Of a stretch of DNA of 64,000 bases, positions 48,716-58,846 are shown one piece after another. The stretch covers positions 78,112,215 through 78,176,214 of the forward strand of contig NC_065920.1 in the NCBI RefSeq assembly GCF_024586455.1, written 5' to 3'. A program made the position numbers and the translations under genes. The stretch is from Bactrocera neohumeralis (lineage: Eukaryota; Arthropoda; Insecta; Diptera; Tephritidae). The notes below the pieces were generated by a model that was not told the DNA's origin, did not search any database, and was given only the letters and a program-made list of their open reading frames with translations. Position 1 is the first letter of the stretch, and each line of letters begins with the position of its first letter.

Positions 48716-49500
48716 CCCATTAACCAATCAAATCTGGTGGAAGAAAATTGTTTTCATTGTTTTGTTAATTTTGCTAATAAAGAATCGACTACTCTACAGG
48801 CTCACCACGTCAAAACTATAACAATATCCATCTGCACTTATTGCTGCCCAATTCCTATAATCAGAATCGTCTAGACGACGTGGAACTACTTCAATTCTTC
48901 CAATCAAATCATTCGGCATGGCAGAGCATACCAAATCGTCTTCATTTACCTCCTCTTCATCACTTACAATGATAGGGTCAAGAGGAATGACTATTATGAC
49001 ATTTTCAGAATCATCGCCTTTTTTCTTCATAAGCTTACTGTAATTTTAAGAAATCATTCTGCATCTTAAAAACCTTCCGATATACCATAATTATGCTTAT
49101 AAAAACCACCTATAAAATGTTGGTAAAAGTTAATGGTTCTGCCCATTGCCCCCAATTGGGGACATCACTATGGAACTATACCACTTAAATATATGTAATT
49201 TTGTTATTTTTCAACAAAATGCCACTTCGAAAAGCTTGTGCACTCTTCACTTAATATTTAAGACAAATCTTTTAGTTTAGTTTCACAATATATTCGAAAA
49301 TATGGAAAAAACATCATAAGAATTAACTCGACAAAAAGTCAAACTTTGAAGCGCTAGAAATTATTTTTTATTGCCACAATCAACATATGTTTTTGTTTAC
49401 ATATACTACTTGTGCCATCAATATGTTATAATTCAGTAACATTATTCGTTTTCGCTATTTGAACAGGTGTCCTCCTACGGGAACAAAGAGAGGTAATGGG
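48716..49500 (-). mobile_element. piggyBac-type deletion derivative flanked by TTAA (785 bp)
   Basis: TTAA at 48712-48715 and at 49501-49504 flank a segment whose ends are inverted: CCCATTAACC on the left, and GGTAATGGG on the right (inverse CCCATTACC). TTAA duplication plus ends starting CCC is the piggyBac signature. The interior keeps an N-terminal coding remnant on the minus strand and lacks the catalytic domain. Confidence 0.8.
48794..49030 (-). pseudogene. piggyBac-type transposase N-terminal acidic region remnant
   Basis: Starts MKKKGDDSENVIIVIPLDP, then VSDEEEVNEDDLVCSAMPND and LIGRIEVVPR, stopping after 78 residues. Acidic, low-complexity N-termini with a DEEE(V/I)xE/DDxL run and a (V/I)xGxIE(V/I) motif precede the DDD domain in piggyBac proteins. 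Nothing downstream of this region is kept before the right-hand terminal repeat. Function is lost. Confidence 0.65.
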
Positions 49501-49504
49501 TTAA

Positions 49505-50263
49505 CATAAAACTTTAAGCGCGTCTTTCTCAAAACTACTTTTACCCATGCACTTGCCTCAATGTCAGTTTTTATCAGCCGATTTACTTTAAATATTGCAT
49601 GAATTTTCAACAAATATCTTTCTTTCACTCATGGCGAAATCATGGCGACGAAAACACTGCATTTTTTCCCTCTCTACTTCAAGAATTCATAACTCAATGA
49701 AGTTTTTTTCTTTTTTAATTAATTTTATGCACTCTTTAAATAAACAAATAAGTGATAAAAATTTATGGCAAAACTATTAAATTCTTCTTTTTATCAATTG
49801 CAAAAAAGGCTCCAAATTCGTGACTCTACAATAAAATCCTCTTTAGGTAATCATTACAAATAATAGTAGCAATGATAATTACAAAAATAGAAATTTATTA
49901 ACATAACGCATTCTCATTAAGTTCATTTTATTTTTTCGAACATAAGTTCTGCCGTCAACTACTTGATCACAACAGTTCAAATTGACAGTTTTTGCTTATT
50001 AAGTCAAAAAAACTTAACATAAATCTGAATGTGATATAACTTAAAGAGTTCCAAAATATTTTGTTTGCAATGCAAAATTAATTAGTTTTGAATGGTTTTC
50101 CACACTAATAAAGCCAGCGGTGATTCCCAAAAAGTGGCGCAATCATTCAAACGCAAGAAAAAATTTGCATATTCTCATAAGCCAGCGCAAACATGAAAGA
50201 AAAAGAAAACAAATGTAAATAAAAGAACAAATTAAGAATAAATTAGTTTCATATTTTTATATT
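49505..50263. other. intergenic, nothing recognised
   Basis: AT-rich spacer between two TTAA-flanked elements. Confidence 0.5.
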
Positions 50264-50267
50264 TTAA

Positions 50268-50426
50268 CACGTTAGCTGCCAGTGTATCACCGGTGATCCC
50301 CACCCCCAGGTGCCAATGTATTACCAGTGATACATGCCTAGGCCAAAACGCAATATGTATTTTATTCTTGGCACCTGGGAGTCGATTTTTGTCGTTATCA
50401 TCAGTGATATACTGGCAGCCAACGTG
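50268..50426. mobile_element. 159-bp TTAA-flanked foldback MITE
   Basis: TTAA at 50264-50267 and 50427-50430 flank the element. The ends CACGTTAGCTGCCAGTGTAT and (inverse of the right end) CACGTTGGCTGCCAGTATAT are inverted repeats of about 30 bp with few mismatches, continuing as CACCGGTGAT / CACTGATGAT. A second, inner inverted pair, CCCAGGTGCCAA at about 50306 and TTGGCACCTGGG at about 50369, is nested inside. TTAA and terminal CAC suggest a piggyBac-superfamily MITE. It has no coding sequence. Confidence 0.85.
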
Positions 50427-50430
50427 TTAA

Positions 50431-51746
50431 AGCTCATTCAAGAGTTACAAAATATAAAACTGAATTAATCAAAACACTTGCAACAAATTGACAAAATATA
50501 TCAAATTATTCAAATAACCAACTTTTTGAACATACACACACTTACATATATGGGTTTATTTGTAATTAATAAAAAACTCAAAAATTAATTCTGATTGAAG
50601 AAAAAACGCATAAAAATGATTTATGTCAAAATGCGCAGAAACAATGGACTGAGAATATACAAGCATGCTTAAAATTTTAAACCAAATGAAAAAAACCATT
50701 CTTAGGCAAAGAAATATGTCTTGAAAAAGTCAATCCCACAATAAACTTAAAGCACAAATTAAAAACATTGAACTCAATTAACGACTTAGTGCCATTAAGA
50801 GAATAATTACGGCGACTAAAGTGCTCAGATAAAGATATGTATGTAAGTGGAGCAAAGCTTAGCCAATTTTTACTCATGCCAAGCGGATATACATATACTA
50901 CTTTATATAATATATATATATATGTACACATATGACTTTATATACATTTATATTGATAAACATATAAGCACTTTATATTTTTATAGAGCTTTTGAAATGC
51001 TGTGCCGTGTGGCATATAGTGCGCAATGTATGCCGCGCATGCGCAGTGCAAGTTCATAGAATTTTATAACTCTTTTTCATTATTTTTTAATTGATGATTT
51101 CAGTGCGGTTTTGCAATCGTTAAATTACATGTGCAAGTAAATGAGATTATTTTTTTTTGTTTCAATTTTTCTCTCGCTTATAAATTGATACACACACACA
51201 TACACACATGTCCGTTTCTGTAACACTTTGCAGGTGTACATTTGTTGTTATAAACACTAACTTAGTTTTTATGGCAAATTCTGCGCGTCAATGCAACCAG
51301 CGCTAGTGCAAGTTTGTGCAAAGTCTGTGCTAGCTTATACTCTTTACAGGCAGACCCACTAATACGCCGTTGAAATGAGTTTGTATTAACTAACCTAGTT
51401 TTTTGGCGTGCGCATGCATTTATGGCAAATTGCATAAATGCTTGTTTCCAGATGTCATTGGCTTGTGAAAAACAACTGCGAGCATTTTATTATGTTGTTG
51501 CTGTTGTTGTTTTGCACTGTTTCTCATTCTTTTAATTTCTATTTTGATGGAGATTTTTCCCTTGAGAAATTCACTTCTTGAACAACTAAAATGGATTTAA
51601 ACGGATCAATAGAAATGCTGGAGACGTAAGTGACAAGCAAAGTAGAATAAATTAGAGAAGAGCGAGCTGAAATCATAAAAGTTTCTTGACTTTCTCAAGC
51701 TTTTTCGTCCTGTTCGACGTTCTCGACTTTATAGAAAGTCCAAATA
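50431..51746. other. intergenic, nothing recognised
   Basis: Contains ATATATAT/TACATATG-type simple sequence at 50890-50970, a CA-run at 51192-51208 and GTTGTTGCTGTTGTTGTT near 51494. No gene. Confidence 0.5.
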
Positions 51747-51910
51747 TTGGGTAGTCGAAAAAGTTATTTCGTATTTTTTTTATTAAATGAAGCATAAAAT
51801 CTCAATTTTCAACACTATATGGTATGACACAATGTGATTGGTAGCACTGGAGATACACGACTGCAACGACAGCTATTGACAAAATACGAAAAGACTTTTT
51901 CGACTACCAA
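51747..51910. mobile_element. mini-mariner (mellifera-type ends), 164 bp
   Basis: Both inverted ends are present (TTGGGTAGTCGAAAAAGTTA and CTTTTTCGACTACCAA) with TA on both sides. The interior retains only the 5' leader of the family (AATGAAGCATAAAATCTC, then ACACTATATGGTATGACACA). The deletion junction differs from that of the mini-element at 1.8 kb. Confidence 0.82.
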
Positions 51911-52164
51911 TATTTTTTAATAAAAACGGATGCACGAATTTTTAATGATATTCCGACATCTTAAGTACTCAAGTCTAACAAACATGTGTTAAAAAAAAGG
52001 TTTGAAATTTTTTTCAAAAATTACGGATGAAATCTTTTTGTAAGACTTTTAAAAGAGCAGAGACTTGCGAGAGATTTTAATATGTGTATACACGAACTAG
52101 TCCATCAGTTCTTCTTAGCCTTATTCTTTATCTAGAAGATGTTCATTTGATGGAACGGCCGATA
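51911..52164. other. intergenic, nothing recognised
   Basis: AT-rich spacer leading into the repeat array. Confidence 0.4.
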
Positions 52165-52680
52165 ATGTGCCACTATAACATACAGCTGTCTTAAGAACTG
52201 TGCGATCGGGTTAAAGTGCTTATATGAAAAGCTTTGTCATTTAACGAGATATCTTCACGAAATTTGGCATAGATTATTATCTAATAATAATTATTATCGG
52301 TGAAATTTTCCAAATCGCATCACTATAGTATATGGCTGTCATACAATATGAAAAACTTTTTCAATTGACGGGATATTTTCACAAAATTTGGCACGCGTTG
52401 TTGCCTATGTCTATAATGCAATCTGCTGTTCCAATTGTTCAGATTGAGTCACTTTAGCATATACCTGCCATACGAACTGAAGAATCGGAATCAAGTGTTT
52501 GTATGGAAAACTCTTTTATTTGACTAGATATTGTTTCGAAATTTGGCATTAGTTGTTGCCTAAAGCAATGATGCAATCTTCGAAGAATTGGTTCGGATAT
52601 TATCACTATGACATATAGCTATCATACAAACTGAACGATCAAAACAAAGTCCTTGCAAAGAATTGTTTGTATTTGTGATG
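52165..52680. repeat. array of four ~130-155-bp diverged repeat units
   Basis: CACTATAACATACAGCTGTC (52171), CACTATAGTATATGGCTGTC (52321), CACTTTAGCATATACCTGCC (52451) and CACTATGACATATAGCTATC (52606) open successive units. Each unit contains ACTGA(A)-GATC-like, ATGGAAAACT-like, GA-ATAT-TTC-CGAAATTTGGCA and TTGTTGCC-like blocks. It is the inverse orientation of the repeats at 13.7 and 25.3 kb. Confidence 0.7.
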
Positions 52681-53987
52681 AGTATTATAGCTCCGATTAA
52701 ACCGAAGCTAACCCATTTAACAACATGTTTGCCATATTCGAAAAGTTTTGAAAATTTTTCTAAAATAACTATTCTTTAGACAATCTTTTCCCAAAACCCT
52801 GGAATGTTTCTGTTCATGGAAGTACTGATGAAATCACAGTGCTTAAGCTATTTTTAAAAAGTATTGAATCATTTTATGTTATATTTAGAATCCAAGCTTT
52901 AATACTGCTTCCTTTCAAAAGACGAAATCCAAACTTAAAATTGAAACAAAAACTTTCAAAAGAAGAAAAAGTTATACTCAAGTATTTTTAATAACGGTTG
53001 CTATCCACACTCTTTTGAAACAATATTAAAAAAGTCTCGATTCATAAACCTCTTCAACTTGTAAAAAAATATACTAATAACGAAGCTTTCTAATATTAAA
53101 CTTAGCACCAACAAACATTTATGCAAGCTGTTGACACCAATTTATTTATGATTATTTGCCATATGATATGATCAACCAACACTTTTCCAATGAATCATTT
53201 CTTGTATGTATTATGTTTTCGATACTTTAAATCCTTTATTATTTACAATTAACAATTATTAACAATTTTTGTATTTATTTTCTAAAACAGATTAATTTAT
53301 TTGTAAGCAAAAGACAGATATCTGTTCGAGGAGTTAAAAAGTATTGATTTGCTACAGTCAACCCTTTCACCGTTCAAGAAAAACTGCCACAAATTATTGA
53401 AAACCATAGTTTTGGCGCCAAAGGAGCTCGACCAACACATACACACATAGAAATGAACAGAAAATATCATATATACACCTACACTGTACATGTGAGGCGC
53501 TCTCGCGTATACGAATAGAAAACCGAAAGCTCTGCTTACACATACTCTCTCTTCTGGCACACGTACAGTGTGTGTGAAACACTTTCGATTTCATTACAAC
53601 AACGCAGAACATGCGCAAACACACACAGCGCGTATATGTACACGAACTTAAGCTTTCGCGACGCTTTGACTTGGCGCTTACGCTCGCACAAACGAGCAAA
53701 CTCGCAAACGCGCTCTCCAGCGTAGCCACCAACAGCATCGTACAAGTCTTTTACTTGCGCTTAATTTCCATAACTTCACCATCGCAGACCGCTACTACTG
53801 AGCATTTTTGATGCCTTTACATGCAGCCGCCCCTCCCCCCTGTCAACTATATGGACTACTGCTTCACGACTTTTGTTGTTGTTTCAATAATGGCAATAAT
53901 AGCTAATTGCAAAAGTCTTCGTGAGTGGCACTGGCGCTGTCGGCAATCATATGCAGAGCTCGCTTTGGCTGCTGCTGCTGCTGCTTC

Positions 53988-54019
<32 letters not shown>

Positions 54020-54107
54020 TCGTTGGTCGCATCCGTGCCTCTCCCTTCACGCCCGCTAATCAGACCGCCCGTCAACGCTTTGCGGTGGTTCTATAAGCGT
54101 GCGTCGG
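52681..54107. other. 5' flank of gene B
   Basis: No gene recognised. From about 53500 the sequence is less AT-rich and carries clustered CA-, CTG- and GTT-rich simple sequence up to the promoter. Open frames at 53297-54112 derive from these simple repeats. Confidence 0.5.
53968..54021. repeat. CTG/GTT trinucleotide microsatellite in the promoter flank
   Basis: A mixed (CTG)n and (GTTGCT)n tract about 90-140 bp upstream of the TATA box of gene B. Confidence 0.85.
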
Positions 54108-54144
54108 TATAAAAGCTTGTGGCGGCTGGTCAAAATTATTCAGT
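54108..54144 (+). promoter_or_regulatory. core promoter of gene B (TATA box and initiator)
   Basis: TATAAAAG at 54108-54115 and TTCAGT at 54139-54144, an insect-type initiator with A at 54142. The spacing of 34 bases from the first T to the initiator A is slightly longer than the typical ~31. TATA plus initiator is usual for tightly regulated structural genes. The predicted 5' UTR is about 222 nt if unspliced. Confidence 0.7.
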
Positions 54145-54375
54145 ATCTGTTGTAGGTTCGTTGTTATTAGAACGACCTCAGCCTCCAAGTAATATATTTG
54201 ACTTAAGCGCTTGCAATCAGCAATTTGTGATTTGCTAAAAGTATTTGTGTTTTTGATTTCAGATTCGTTTCATTTATTTAACTGAATACTTAAAAAAGAC
54301 GAGCAAAGCAAGTGGTTAAAGCAGCGCATTTGTTGTTGGTGATAATTAAATTTGTGAAACAAGATGAAATCTCTG
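54142..54375 (+). CDS. gene B exon 1: 5' UTR and first four codons
   Basis: The coding part is 54364-54375 and reads ATG AAA TCT CTG (Met-Lys-Ser-Leu), immediately followed by a GTATGT splice donor at 54376. The upstream context ACAAG is acceptable for insects. Joined in phase 0 to the acceptor at 57577 it completes the signal peptide MKSLFIFGLLALSAFTYA. A tiny first coding exon holding the start of a signal peptide is common in insect cuticular protein genes. A TTTTGATTTCAG inside the 5' UTR near 54262 could be a further acceptor, but no matching donor is convincing. Confidence 0.8.
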
Positions 54376-57300
54376 GTATGTTGTGTGAAAATTGAAGAAA
54401 ATTAAAGAACTTTAAATATAAGAAAACAGAAGTTGAAACAGTTGTAAGAGACTCAAAGACTTAACGGTGCTGTATGAATATAAGAAAACTGTGTTGAGTG
54501 ATTATTTTACACAAAATAAATAAGTCACGAAACAGCGCGAAGGCAGCTGCTAGACACAAGTGGTGTTAAAATCAACTACAGCAAGTTTCAAGAGATTTTA
54601 GTTCTGGAAATGCATAATCATGCAATGAATATTTGGTGGCATTTTTATATCAAATGGCTGAGCTAAATATTTTTTAATATTTTTTTTTTCGATTTTAGTT
54701 ATATTTATGAGTTTCAAGCAAATTGTAAAGCATTATTCGCTAAAATATGAGTTTAAAAGCGTTTTTTTTTTAAATTGTCGCAAAATTTTTTTTAAAATAT
54801 GTGCCATAAATTCAAAAATTTTTGCAATAGCTTCATTTGTACATTTTTTTGAACTATTGCAACATATATATTTTTTCTGGCCACTACAATGAACAAAAGT
54901 GTTAGAAAAAGATACAATGTTTGAAAAAAATTCAAAAAATATATACAGTTTCTTTTATTTAATTTTTTTCTACCTCAGAATATATAAAAAATATTTAAAA
55001 ATTGTCACTTTTTCCATTTAAAAAAATTCAAAAACTTTAATTTTTTCTACTTCAAAAAAAAAAAATTTTAATTGAAAAAAAAAAAATTAATTTAAATGTG
55101 TTTTATTTATAAAAAAATTAAAAACTTTAAGTTTTTCTACCTTAAAAAAAACAAAAATATTTAAAAACTTTAATTTTGTCTATTCAGAAAAACTATAACA
55201 AATTAACTTTACTCTTGTCTCACTTAAAAACTTTGGCAAAGTTTGTGCCTTAAGTCTTTTATATCAAGCTTTTACTTCAAGTAATTCATGAGTTAGAACT
55301 TTGCAGAAGTGTTTTTTCTCACCATACTCTAGTTTTGCATGCAGTATTGGTTGAAAATATTGTTTTCAAGTATTTTATTACTAGCTGGAATAGTACAGAT
55401 AAAAAACTGAGTTGTAAACAGGCCAAGACTGTTTGAGTTGCCTGATACATTTCTTTTTGTTAGACTAAGTTTTTAATCAAAAAAAATTTTAAATATAAAT
55501 TTATAAATAAAAATTTGAAAAAATATTTTTTTTTTTAAATTGTTTTTGGAAAAAAAAATTTTTTGAAAAAATTAATTTTAAAAAAAGTTAAGAAAATAAA
55601 AATTGTTTTTTGAGTTAAATTTTTCCGCAAAAGCACATAAAATTTCGCCCTTTGCAATGCAGACACAATAAAATATGATATTAAATATAAGCACGTTTTT
55701 AATAAAAAGAAGCTAACGGTTTGCGGTATTTATTATTAAGTGTTCGAAGCCACGCTTTACTCATAAAATAAAAAAAACTTGAGATTTTAGTAATATTATA
55801 ATTTTCATCTACTATCGAATAATTTTGAATACTTCCAAACAAATAATATTAAAGTTTATACTATCACTATTTTTTATCTCAGCTATAAGGTTTGAACACA
55901 AAAACTAACTTTTGCTTCCACCGAAAGTTATAAATGCCCTAATATATGGCTTAGAAAGATTAAAAATTTAACTGTTATAATCTTGTCCACTCTTAGCTCA
56001 AATAATTGTGAAATGTTCTCATATGGCGCCAAAAATTTTTTTGTTTCACCAAATTAACCTTAAAATGTTCTCACAAGACGCCAAAAACCATGAGCGGGTA
56101 GCAATGGCTGTCTATACGAACTTAAAAAATATACAATATCGATCCATATACGCATACAAATATACACATATATAGCAAAAAACAATAAATGACCACAGCA
56201 ATTACATCATTATTAAATTTGGATAGATGTTCTATACAAAACAAGTAGCTAAACATTCAATTACTGCTCCGCCCTTCCACCAAACCCTCAATACACCGCC
56301 AAATCAGCGGAATTGGCTAAAAGCCAGCTTTTCCCTCACACGTACAACAGACGCAATAATACATGACAAATTTGCCCACCATTAACCTTGTCAGCGCAAC
56401 GGTGAAATGCAGAAGCACCCTTAAAACTCACAAATGACAAAAATAAAAACCGAAATTTTTCATGAATAATATTACCGAATACTCACACCTCGAATGCGCA
56501 TTGAACTTGGCTCAAAGCCAAAGCAACAACAAGCAGTGCAGCCAAAACAAAGCGCAGCCGGTTGTTGATGATGTGCAAACAAAAGCCACAAAAGCGCTGA
56601 TATGTTAAGCAAAACACACGCAAGCAGTGGCGAAAAGGTGTGAGAAAGAGGTGGGACAGACACGCACAAACGAAAGTCGCGCGGAAAAGTAAAAAAATGC
56701 AATTTCATAGCACGCACCGTGCCTTGGCAACTAAATATAATAAAAATAATACAGTTAACACAACAACAATGCAGTAGTAGTCTCAGTGTGGCTCTCTATA
56801 CATGCCATTCGCGCATACTTCACTTGCAGTGCCTCAGCCGGCCAACTAACATGCCGTGCCACATGTGGCAGCGTTATTAATTCAAAACAGAAGCACGCAA
56901 CTTTATTATATCATTGTTTTCCCGTTTTGTCTGCTTTTCCTAATAAATTCTGCTATTAGCTATTAGCTTCACTTTTTCGCTATAAATTGCTGAGCAATTT
57001 TGGTCACTGACTTCGCTTGACCGCAGTGGAAAAGGAAGCGCCGACATGCGTTCGACATGTTGCATCGTAATGCTCGCTATTTAAAGCCACTCCGATTGTT
57101 TTTGTTACGTACCAGAAATATTAATTTTGCTTTCGTTTGCGCATGACGACCGAATTACAAGCCCGAAATGGCATGCGCCGACCAGTTCAGGCTTGTAGCT
57201 GAGCCTTTGGAACTGGTTGGTGCGGAAGCGCTGCCATTTTTGGTTCAGCAGAAAATGCAGGTTAATGTGCTAACACGCAAAATGGGCATTGATGGCCTAC

Positions 57301-57577
57301 TTTTGGTTATATAATATTTACTAGTTGCGAATTGAATATTGAATACCATAAAATTGCGGTGAAGTGGCAGACTTTAATATAAAAAAAAACCAAACAAACC
57401 AATTTTATCAACCCCCTTGGCTGAAATGATAGCAGACGTAGTTGCCAGCACTATTTGAATTGGTCTCTTATATCTTCTACGAAATATTCAATTCAATTTC
57501 GATGAAGCGACTTTTAGTTAAACCCTACTCACAATACCACAAAAGCTCACTTCTAAATTTTTTTGTTCTCTTTTCAG
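54376..57577 (+). other. gene B intron 1 (3.2 kb)
   Basis: GTATGT donor, and an acceptor of TTTTTTTGTTCTCTTTTCAG. The 5' half (54660-55640) is extremely A/T-rich with long homopolymer runs; the 3' half is ordinary. No transposon was recognised inside it, in contrast to the flanking intergenic DNA. Confidence 0.8.
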
Positions 57578-58846
57578 TTCATTTTCGGCCTCTTGGCCTT
57601 ATCAGCATTCACTTATGCCGAGGAAGCGCAAAAATCAGCGGAGCCGAAGTCTGCTGAGCCCGCAGCCGCCGCTTCCGAAGTGAAGCCATCCAGCACAGCC
57701 GAGAAGAAACAAGAAAAACGTGGCATCATTCACGGAACCGGCTACGGTTACGGCGGTGGTCATGGTGGCGCAGTACTTTTAAGTGGTGGACATGGTGGTG
57801 GATATGGTGGCGGTATTGGTGGTGGTGCCATCATTGCCGGCACTGGACTCGGTGGTGGCTTGGGTGGTGGACTTGGCGGTGGACTCGGCGGTGGCATTTC
57901 TGTACCCACTAATGTCCAAACCTCTTACGTGGAACGTCAAGTCGCTGTGCCTTATCAAGTCGAACGCGCCGTGCCCTACCCAGTGGAGCAAATCGTTCAA
58001 GTACCAGTGCAAGTACCTGTACCACAACCCTACCCCGTTGAGAAAACCGTACATGTACCAGTCAAAGAGATCGTCAAAGTACCTGTGCATATACCACAAC
58101 CCTACCCCGTGGAGAAAACTGTTCACGTACATGTGCCCGTACATGTGGACCGCCCAATACCAGTGAAAGTGCCCGTCCCAGCACCATACCCAGTTGAGAA
58201 GATCGTGCAAGTGCCCGTTAAAGTACCGGTACCACAACCCTACCCGGTTGAGAAGATCGTACAAGTGCCCGTCAAAGTACCTGTACATGTGCCACAACCT
58301 TACCCAGTCGAAAAGATAGTACAAGTGCCCGTCAAAGTACCCGTCGATCGTCCCTACCCAGTACCTGTGGAGAAACCATACCCAGTACCTGTCGAGAAGC
58401 CCGTACCATACCCAGTCGAGAAGCGTATCACCATACCTGTGCAAGTGCCAGTCGATAATCCAGTGCCAGTCCATGTAGACCGTCCCGTGGCTGTGCCTGT
58501 CAAAGTTGCTGTGCCCAGGCCATATCCCGTCATCAAGGAGATCCCTGTACCAGTCGAACGCAAAGTACCCTACCCGGTGAAGGTACCAATCGATGTACCA
58601 CGCCCCGTGCATGTCGAACAGCACGTCCCGGTGGCCGTTGAACAACACGTGCCTTACAAAGTGCCAGTTCCAGTGCCCGTCCATGTTCAGAGCCATGTTG
58701 CGCCAGCGGCTGCGATAATTAGCGGAGGCTATGGTGGTATTGGCGGTTACGGTGGCCATTCCATTGGCTCCCTTGGTGGTCACTCTCTCGGAGGCTATGG
58801 TGGCCATTCGATCAGCTATGGACACGGAATTCACAAGAAGAAGTAA
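57578..58846 (+). CDS. Vajk-like secreted cuticular protein, exon 2 (gene B)
   Basis: With exon 1 this gives a 426-residue protein, probably an extracellular structural component of cuticle. Residues 1-18 are a signal peptide (MKSLFIFGLLALSAFTYA). Residues 19-50 are Glu/Ala/Lys-rich and end in Lys51-Arg52-Gly, a probable dibasic cleavage site. Residues 53-115 are Gly-rich (GGGYGGGIGGG, GLGGGLGGG). Residues about 125-380 are a Val/Pro array with four PQPY, one PAPY and six PYPVEK motifs. The Gly/Ser/His tail ends HGIHKKK. No cysteine-based fold or Rebers-Riddiford chitin-binding consensus is visible. Domain order, exon phase and repeat register match gene A. The upstream ATG at 57563 lies inside the intron and is not the start. 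Vajk membership is from pattern recognition. Confidence 0.92.
   Translation, partial: FIFGLLALSAFTYAEEAQKSAEPKSAEPAAAASEVKPSSTAEKKQEKRGIIHGTGYGYGGGHGGAVLLSGGHGGGYGGGIGGGAIIAGTGLGGGLGGGLGGGLGGGISVPTNVQTSYVERQVAVPYQVERAVPYPVEQIVQVPVQVPVPQPYPVEKTVHVPVKEIVKVPVHIPQPYPVEKTVHVHVPVHVDRPIPVKVPVPAPYPVEKIVQVPVKVPVPQPYPVEKIVQVPVKVPVHVPQPYPVEKIVQVPVKVPVDRPYPVPVEKPYPVPVEKPVPYPVEKRITIPVQVPVDNPVPVHVDRPVAVPVKVAVPRPYPVIKEIPVPVERKVPYPVKVPIDVPRPVHVEQHVPVAVEQHVPYKVPVPVPVHVQSHVAPAAAIISGGYGGIGGYGGHSIGSLGGHSLGGYGGHSISYGHGIHKKK
58160..58327 (+). repeat. in-frame 54/54/60-bp tandem repeat in gene B
   Basis: Three units of 18, 18 and 20 residues: PVKVPVPAPYPVEKIVQV, PVKVPVPQPYPVEKIVQV, and PVKVPVHVPQPYPVEKIVQV. Same number, order and lengths as in gene A. 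Confidence 0.85.

Noticed and set aside
53821..54112. Ala- or Leu-rich frames upstream of gene B
   Set aside because: Translations of a CTG/GTT microsatellite directly upstream of the TATA box.
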